The notes under the pieces were generated by a model. The model was not told the origin of the DNA and did no database searches. It saw only the letters and a program-made list of their open reading frames with translations. The position numbers were made by a program, and so were the translations under genes. A stretch of DNA of 7,710 nt from an uncultured Odoribacter sp. GTDB lineage: Bacteria; Bacteroidota; Bacteroidia; Bacteroidales; Marinifilaceae. Location: contig CAMWQQ010000068.1 in the NCBI GenBank assembly GCA_947176455.1, forward strand, positions 1 to 7,710, read 5' to 3'. Shown piece by piece: positions 1 through 6,100 of this stretch (position 1 is its first letter; each line of letters opens with the position of its first letter).

Positions 1-3000
1 GGATTACACCTTCTCCGTATTCGTGGAAGACGGTGGCAAGAAGATGGCTTTGCGCAGTAACATACGGGTGAACGATTCACAGGCACCTCGTTTTGAATTG
101 GCAGTTACTGGAAATTGCCAGCAGGATACGGTCAAGGTCATGTATGAAGAGGGCGCTTTGCCTGCCGCCGAGTTGATATGGAAAGTGAAAGGTACTACCG
201 TAGCCAATGAGGGGGATTATTATGTACTCTCTGCCGTCGGAAGCTATACGGTGGAAGTGAAGGCACAGAACGGTGGTTGTTCTTCGGATGTGAAGACCGT
301 GGATGTGACCGTGAACGTCGCACCTGCCATTACGGAACTGGCAATGGTTGACAGTTGCGGACAGGCTGTGATTGAGGTGACGGCGACGGGGGCTACGGAA
401 GGATATACTTGGACGGCGACTCCGGAAGGTAATCCGGAAGGAGACAATCGCTATGTGATTACCGAAACGGGCGAATTCGAGGTGAAAGTGGTCGCTTCCA
501 ACGGCGTTTGCTCCGTAGAGCGGACGTTGCAAGGCGAGGTTTATTCCCGTCCGCAGTTGCAGGATTGGATTACCGAACCGAATGCGGTGGCTGCCGGCTC
601 GAACATCACGGCTGCCGTGGCGGTACAGACGGGAGGCAAGGCGGATTTCACCTACCACTGGTTGCAACCGGAGGATGCGAAGACCGTGACGGAAGGCACT
701 TATACGCAATTGGCAGAATTGGCTAATTATACTTTCGAGGTTTATGCTTCTGATGCCAACGGTTGTATCAGTGATACCTTGAAGAAGAGCGTGGAGGTTA
801 CCGGCGGTAAGATTGTCGTGGATATCGTTTCGGTATACGGCAAGGAGATTTGCCAGGGCGGTGCGGCGATGTTGGTGGCACACGCTCAGGGTGCCGGAAC
901 GCCTTGCTTGTTTGAATGGAGCAAGGTCGGTACGTCGGGATATGCACGGAGTGCGGTACAGAATTCAGAATACGACACCTTGTGGATAGAGGCGTCCAAG
1001 GCGGGTACTTACCAGGTGGCAGTCCGTGAGGATGCGGCTTCTAAGATTCTGGCTTCGGCTCAGATTGAAGGATTGACGGTGAGCGAATCCCGCAAGGCGC
1101 CGGTAGTGACGACGGAAGCGGTATTGACCATTCCGCAGGGAGGTCATACGATCTTGTTGGCAGAGGCGACGGAGGGGGCTCCGGCTTACCAGTGGCACTG
1201 GAGTCCGGCTGGACAGTTGGCAACCCTTGCCGATACGGCGGTTCAATATCCGAAAACGGCTAACCTGGAGGCAAAACAGGAATATCAAGTATATGTTACC
1301 GATGCGGAATCTTGCGTAAGCGTGCCGGTGACGACATTGGTGGATGTGGATGACGAGCATGGCTTGTGTGTGGAACTGGAACCGAAGACGGCGGACGTTT
1401 GTCGCAACAATACGGTGGATTTGGTTGCGGTGGTTTCCTGTGGTAAACCGACCGAGTGGGATTTGGAATACAGTTGGGAACCGTCCGAACAGGCTACGGA
1501 ACTGCTGAATGCCACCAACAAGGATTCCGTGGTATTTACGCCGAAGGCAAACGGTGAATACACATGGGTTGTCAAGGTGGTGAACGGCGATATGGTTGCG
1601 GCGGCACGGGCAACCGTGACGGTGAAGGATGCCGATGCTCCGCTGTTGACGTTACAAGGACGTTGGGATTGCGTGAACGATACGTTGGTATTGGAGAATA
1701 GCGGTGAGGAGGTTGAGAAATACGTTTGGACCGTGGACGGCATTGAGACGGCAGAAACCGGTGAACGCTTTGTATTGACGGATGCCGATGTGAAAGAGGT
1801 ACGGGTATATGCGCAAGCGGCAAACGGCTGTTTGTCCGATACAGTGGCCATCGCTACGCAACTGGGCATCATTCCGGATGTGCAGATGTCGGAAGTGGCG
1901 TTTGTCAACTACCCGGATAGCACCCACATCATCCGCATCAAGCAGACGGACGGTTTGACGGAGGATAATTACGACTTTGCGTGGACTTCCCTGCCGGATG
2001 ACAGGATTAACGGCTCACGGAGTGGATTGTCTGTACTTACTACGCCGATGGAAGAAGACGTGAAATATACGTTCGTGGCGACGAGCAAGAACAATCCGGT
2101 ATGCCAGGCAACGGATACGGTTTGGGGATACATGATACCGAAAGTGGCTGCGGTAGGCATTGACAAGGACGAGAATACCGGTGACCTGTATCTTTCTTGG
2201 AATAAGGAGGAACTGGGCTTGGCGGATTCCGTGCGGATTATGAACGTCAAATGGGACGGATATGCGGTAGAATCCACTTACGAACCGTTGACGATGGTAG
2301 CGGGAGAAGAAGAGCAGTACGTCATCAATACCGCAAAAGATACGCTGGAATTCTTCTACATCAACGCCAGCCGGTACATCCCGGAATTGGGCAGAAGCTA
2401 TTATTCACAGAGTAGTGATACACTAGGGTATTTTAAGCAGTGGTTATATGCAGATGCTGAGAATGAAGAGGGATTGAGTACGAATTATATTACATATCCT
2501 TTTGATATGTCAGAAAAAGGTTTGCAAACCTCCCATGATTTAGGAGAATATATAGGAACCTATTCTTCTGGACAAAACCAAGGGAAATATATGGTAAACT
2601 CAGTTGCCAGCCATTTGGTTATGCAACAAAATTGGACTACTCTCAGGGACTATTATTCACTTTCTTTGGGAATGTGGAGTGGGGACGCTTCTTTTAATTT
2701 GCAACCAGGTCTTATTTATGCCATAAATTTGCAAGAAGATGCAGATGATGTTGTTTTACATTTTTATGGAAAATTGCCAAAGAAATTTACTTATTCTTTT
2801 GTATCAACAGATAATACGGATGAAGGAGAGAGTGGAGAGAATTTTATGGCCTTCCCGTTGACTTTAACCGGAAAACGAAAATTGACAGACTTAGGAGATT
2901 GTATATCTGAACGAAATTCGTTGTCTACATTTACTTTTAAGAATTTACAAGTATGGTCTTCAGAGCGAGTATATTGGTCTCCAAGTTTGAATTTATGGAC

Positions 3001-3079
3001 AGGAAAAACAGAAATCATGGCTTATCCTTGGATGCCGATAAATGTAATAGTGTATACTAATTCTATTTTTAGCAAATAA
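1..3079 (+). CDS. Giant Ig-like/PKD-like repeat surface protein, C-terminal part (5' end outside window)
   Basis: The reading frame is open from the first complete codon at base 2 to a TAA at 3077-3079, giving 1025 visible residues. The true start lies upstream; the GTG at 23 falls inside a domain and is not a credible start. From the N-terminus there is the end of one Ig-like domain, eight further Ig-like domains of about 75-100 residues, a fibronectin-III-like domain (residues about 714-813), and a tail with a duplicated module (828-910 and 947-1018). Several domains show the paired cysteines of Bacteroidota PKD/Ig-like repeats, for example 'GNCQQDTVKV' with 'GGCSSD', and 'WDCVNDTLVL' with 'NGCLSDT'. 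The protein is inferred to be exported and stalk-like. I see no C-terminal T9SS sorting domain of type A or B. It lies one base upstream of a second giant secreted protein. The final 225 or so codons are far more AT-rich than the rest. Ligand and function are unknown. Confidence 0.9.
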   Translation, partial: DYTFSVFVEDGGKKMALRSNIRVNDSQAPRFELAVTGNCQQDTVKVMYEEGALPAAELIWKVKGTTVANEGDYYVLSAVGSYTVEVKAQNGGCSSDVKTVDVTVNVAPAITELAMVDSCGQAVIEVTATGATEGYTWTATPEGNPEGDNRYVITETGEFEVKVVASNGVCSVERTLQGEVYSRPQLQDWITEPNAVAAGSNITAAVAVQTGGKADFTYHWLQPEDAKTVTEGTYTQLAELANYTFEVYASDANGCISDTLKKSVEVTGGKIVVDIVSVYGKEICQGGAAMLVAHAQGAGTPCLFEWSKVGTSGYARSAVQNSEYDTLWIEASKAGTYQVAVREDAASKILASAQIEGLTVSESRKAPVVTTEAVLTIPQGGHTILLAEATEGAPAYQWHWSPAGQLATLADTAVQYPKTANLEAKQEYQVYVTDAESCVSVPVTTLVDVDDEHGLCVELEPKTADVCRNNTVDLVAVVSCGKPTEWDLEYSWEPSEQATELLNATNKDSVVFTPKANGEYTWVVKVVNGDMVAAARATVTVKDADAPLLTLQGRWDCVNDTLVLENSGEEVEKYVWTVDGIETAETGERFVLTDADVKEVRVYAQAANGCLSDTVAIATQLGIIPDVQMSEVAFVNYPDSTHIIRIKQTDGLTEDNYDFAWTSLPDDRINGSRSGLSVLTTPMEEDVKYTFVATSKNNPVCQATDTVWGYMIPKVAAVGIDKDENTGDLYLSWNKEELGLADSVRIMNVKWDGYAVESTYEPLTMVAGEEEQYVINTAKDTLEFFYINASRYIPELGRSYYSQSSDTLGYFKQWLYADAENEEGLSTNYITYPFDMSEKGLQTSHDLGEYIGTYSSGQNQGKYMVNSVASHLVMQQNWTTLRDYYSLSLGMWSGDASFNLQPGLIYAINLQEDADDVVLHFYGKLPKKFTYSFVSTDNTDEGESGENFMAFPLTLTGKRKLTDLGDCISERNSLSTFTFKNLQVWSSERVYWSPSLNLWTGKTEIMAYPWMPINVIVYTNSIFSK
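89..2140 (+). repeat. Array of eight Ig-like/PKD-like domains in gene 1
   Basis: Approximate domain limits, judged by eye from linker and strand patterns, are 89-325, 326-553, 554-808, 809-1102, 1103-1363, 1364-1642, 1643-1876 and 1877-2140; the end of an earlier domain occupies 2-88. Repeated landmarks are a B-strand Cys or polar position followed by alternating hydrophobics, a mid-domain Trp ('YTWTA', 'YHWLQ', 'FEWSK', 'YQWHW', 'YVWTV'), and an F/G-strand motif such as 'YTFEVYASDANGC'. Domains 2, 3 and 8 carry the two-cysteine pattern. Others keep only one of the pair or lack it, so disulphide stapling is uneven along the rod. Sequence identity between units is low, which points to an old array and not recent tandem duplication. 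Confidence 0.75.
2141..2441 (+). other. Fibronectin-III-like domain in gene 1
   Basis: Residues about 714-813 break the Ig/PKD pattern. The segment starts 'VAAVGIDKDENTGDLYLSW', resembling the 'I-x-x-x-x-x-D-x-x-T-G-x-x-x-(L/V)-x-W' opening of Fn3-like domains in Bacteroidota gliding and adhesin proteins. It ends 'YYSQSSDTLGYFKQ', resembling the closing strand of that type. In related architectures such a domain follows the Ig/PKD array and precedes the C-terminal module, as here. The assignment is by pattern only. The sharp change to AT-rich DNA falls in its last strands (about base 2400). Confidence 0.5.
2483..2731 (+). repeat. C-terminal module, copy 1 (gene 1)
   Basis: Residues about 828-910 begin 'NYITYPFDMSEKGLQ', continue to 'HDLGEYIG', then 'NWTTLRDYYSLSLGMWSG', and close with 'FNLQPGLIYAINL'. 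This order (N-hydrophobic-P, DLxxxI, W, G, PGxxYxI) resembles a small beta-rich module seen at the ends of some extracellular bacterial proteins, but I cannot name a family. A diverged second copy follows at 2840-3055. Confidence 0.55.
2840..3055 (+). repeat. C-terminal module, copy 2 (gene 1)
   Basis: Residues about 947-1018 repeat the order of copy 1: 'NFMAFPLTLTGKRKL', then 'TDLGDCIS', then 'VWSSERVYWSPSLNLWTG', closing with 'PWMPINVIVY'. Over the 18-residue central block, 8 residues are identical by my alignment (W, R, Y, S, S, L, W, G) and most others are conservative. Only six residues follow ('TNSIFSK' region) before the stop, so this module is effectively the C-terminus of the protein. 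It looks shorter than copy 1 in the part between the LGxxI motif and the Trp block. Confidence 0.55.
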
Positions 3080-3083
3080 AATG
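3060..3083 (+). promoter_or_regulatory. Gene 1 stop / gene 2 start junction, A/T-rich, no Shine-Dalgarno
   Basis: The TAA of gene 1 (3077-3079) is separated from the ATG of gene 2 (3081) by a single A. The bases before the ATG are A/T-rich ('TTTTTAGCAAATAAA') with no purine-rich Shine-Dalgarno match. This is usual for Bacteroidota, where A-rich leader sequence is known to favour initiation. There is no room for a terminator or promoter between the genes, so the simplest reading is one transcript with re-initiation or translational coupling at the junction. Confidence 0.65.
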
Positions 3084-3137
3084 AGACATTGGGTATTATT
3101 GATATTGTTTGCTTGTATGTATTCTGTCTGTTTGGCA
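3081..3137 (+). other. Sec signal peptide of gene 2
   Basis: The first 19 residues have a short basic start (M-R-H), a hydrophobic core ('WVLLILFACMYSV') and a small residue at the end ('CLA'), followed by a polar, acidic sequence beginning 'EYDP'. The likely signal peptidase I cut is after Ala19. Cys12 and Cys17 are present, but neither has a good lipobox: the residues before Cys12 are L-F-A and those before Cys17 are Y-S-V. A lipoprotein is therefore less likely. The peptide shows that gene 2 is a separately exported protein and not a continuation of gene 1. Confidence 0.8.
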
Positions 3138-6100
3138 GAATACGATCCGACGTCTTCAAGTAACGTTGCCTATTATTACAATGAGGAGGACGAGTGGTGG
3201 TACATTGATGGTGAGGATGATGTCGTGTATGAATATAAGACAGGATCGCATAATGCGAATAAAAACCTGACGTCAGGAACTTATATAAATTTCTTGATAA
3301 AGGATGATGGTGCGTATGATTTGAGTTCATATAAATGGTATGTGGAAGTTGTGAGTACCTATTCAGAAGGTACAGGTAAAAAGAAGAAATATTATTTTGA
3401 TATAATGTCTGCTGGAAACGTAGATTATAACAAGGTAATAGAAGTTGATGAAGGAGATAAGGTTAGTAATCCTGTTGCAGGGAGAACACAATTTTATGTT
3501 TTTCCAGGTAATACAAATTATAAGTATTTAAATTTTCACTTTGAGGATTTTGCAGAAGAGCCTTCTTTAAATACTTACTCGTTTCGTATTGTAGTTGTAA
3601 AAGAAGCAGATTCGAAAGGAGATGAAGTTGTAAGGGAAGAATTTTTTCCTGTGGGTGCTTGGAAAAAGACTGCTGAATATAGCCTAGATTTTACACCCGA
3701 GGCACCGCCAGCAGCCAAACCGGAATTGAAAGTAGAGCCGATTATTGCCGGTTGTTGGTCAAGTGAAGAGACTTTCGATTTGACAAGAGCCATAAAGAGT
3801 GTATCTCCGTCTGATGCGACCATCGTATATTATACGGATGCAGATGCTACAAATTCAATAGACGATCCGGAGAATGTACAGAAGAGTACGATTGAAAATC
3901 CGAATTCTCCAACTGAGATAAAAAGATATTATGCACAGGCTGTAGATTCAGAAGGAGAGAAGTCGGATATTCAGGAGATAGAGGTGACGTTTTATCAGAA
4001 GCCGGAAGTTAGCTTGGCTTTAAGCAATGGAGAAAATACGGTTTGTTATAATAATCCGATTACTTTGCAGGCAACGAATAAGAATGGCTTTACTCCAGGA
4101 CAATATCAGTTTGCCAGATCTTATAAATCTTCGGCTAGTTCTTCGGCGCCGGAAACCTTGAAAACAAGTGCGCAGGATACTTGTATTAGAAATGCAACTG
4201 CGTCGGCGACTTATTATGTGTATGTTACTTCTGGAAATCAAGTAGGAAAGTGTAAGGACACGGCAACTGTGGAAGTTACCGTGAATCAGGTTATTGCGGG
4301 TTCCGATGTGACGGTGACGGGAGACAAGACAACGATTTGTAATGGCGAGAGTGTGGAACTGAGCGTATCCGTGAAGGGTAACGAATATTCAGGTACGATT
4401 GCTTACGCATGGAGTACAGGAGAAACAACAAAAAATATCACCGTTCAACCGACAGAGAATACGACATACGATGTGCGTCTCACGTTGAATGGTTGTACTT
4501 CCAATACGAGTGTCGGTTCTCTGGTGATTACCGTAAATCCGTTGCCGACCTTTAGTCGGAAGAATCCGGAGCCGGTTTGTAGTGGCGTGTCCACTACGGT
4601 GGACATCACCCAGAGCGGGACGGGTAATGATTATCAATATTACAGCAATGAGGGGTTGACGAATGTCGTGGCTGACCCGACGAAAGTGGCAGCCGGGAAG
4701 TATTGGGTGACCCTGACCAAAAACGGGTGTACCTCCTTGCCACAGGAGGTGACGGCTACGGTGAATCCTTCTCCGGAACCGAAAATTTTAGTAAACGGAG
4801 CTGTGCCTGCCACAAGTTTGTGTACGGGTACGGAAATCACTTTGACGGCAAGCGGTGCAGACGGATGCTCATACGCATGGTCGAATGTTCCCACAGCCGA
4901 TGAGAAAAAAGCACAGGCGAAGGTGACCCTTAAAGAGGGAGCCAACAATTTTGGATTGACGGTGACGAATACCACAAATAAATGTTCGGGAACAGCATCG
5001 GCGGTAGCGATTACCGGTCTGAAATTGCCGTCGGCGACGATTGACAAAATGGATGACGTATGTGCCAATTCCGAGGTGACCCTCGGGGCTACTCCGACGT
5101 GGAGTACGAGCGCAGGAGCCAAAGGTGTGTGGACGAAAGGCGGTCAGGAGTTGACGACGACCACTTCGGACGGAAAACTGGTGACAACGACACAGGTTCC
5201 CGGTGGAAAGAATACGTATACGCTAAATCTGACCGATGGCAATGGCTGTACGGCTACCCAGAGCGTAGACGTGACGGGAAAGGTATTGAAACTTTCTGCT
5301 TTGGACGTTAATCCGACGAGCGTGAAAGTCGGCGACCCAGTGACGGTACAAGTTTCAGCAAAGTGGACTTCGGCAAGTGGCGCCAATGTGTCTATCAACG
5401 GAAGTGCCTATGACCGTGTTTGGAAGCGGATTGTTGCAGATGCGGAAACGGTGTTGAGCGGTACGGATGTAAACATCGTGGATCGTCCGAATATTGACGG
5501 AACGCGCTATAAGGTGGTAGCGGAAAAAGAGGGATGCCGGGATAGTGTCACCAGTAATCCAGTGGAGGTGACAACCGAGCCATTTGAGTTCCCCGGCAAA
5601 GATCCGAAGAACGCCATTGCCAGTGTGGAAAATCGTTTCAATGTCTGCTACGGGGAAGACCTCAGCACCAATCCGGTGAAATGGTATGTAAAGGTACAGG
5701 GCGGTTCCAAGGAGTATACTTACAACTGGAAGTTCCCGTCATCGGTAACGGCTACGGCAAAGGACGATACGCTGACAATTACGGCGATTGATTACGAGAA
5801 TTTTGGAAACAATCAGCTGATTTCGGTAGAGATTAGTGACGGAGTGAAAACGCTTAGTGCAGACCAGGCTTTCTCGGTTCGTCCGATTCCGCAAATTAAT
5901 ATCAACGGAGCCAACGGCGGTGCTGTTCTTCAGGCTTGTAAAGGGGTGAATTTAACGTTGACTGCTGCTATTCAAGGTGGTGGTGGAGATTCTTTCGAGT
6001 GGGCTACGGGACAAAAGGGATCTGTCCTGGGTGCATTGACTTCGGCTGTTGGTACCACTACCTATCGGGTAACGGTGACGTATGACAAGTGTTCGAATAC

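Larger units (their letters stand above)
2401..4260. other. AT-rich block spanning the gene 1 / gene 2 junction
   Basis: Hand counts of G+C per 60-base line are 31 at 2341, 22 at 2401, 19 at 2461, 20 at 3241, 14 at 3481, 26 at 3721, 20 at 4021, 24 at 4201 and 33 at 4261. Lines inside the Ig-like arrays (1201 and 6421) each have 35. GC therefore falls from about 52-58% to about 23-43% and recovers sharply. The block contains the gene 1 tail, the gene 2 signal peptide and head domain, and gene 2 domains 1-2. Its right edge is within about 30 bases of the domain 2/3 boundary (4287). Reading frames are intact throughout. Confidence 0.7.

Noticed and set aside
23..25. GTG as the start of gene 1
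   Set aside because: The frame is open upstream to base 2 and the residues before it ('DYTFSVF') form the last strands of an Ig-like domain, so the gene enters from outside the window.
77..1908. Long open frames on the - strand opposite gene 1 (77-883, 965-1360, 1285-1908)
   Set aside because: They lie fully antisense to a well-supported coding frame with clear domain structure, their translations are low-complexity and Arg/His- or Ser/Thr-rich with no recognisable domain, and they are expected from the GC-rich repeat codon use of the + strand.
3108..3134. Lipoprotein lipobox around Cys12 or Cys17 of gene 2
   Set aside because: The residues before each Cys (L-F-A and Y-S-V) do not fit the usual lipobox well, and an ordinary signal peptidase I site after Ala19 is available.
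3060..3140. Frameshift splitting a single giant gene at the junction
   Set aside because: Gene 2 starts with a complete signal peptide and a non-repeat domain, and gene 1 ends after a distinct C-terminal module. Two separate exported proteins explain this better than a frameshift.
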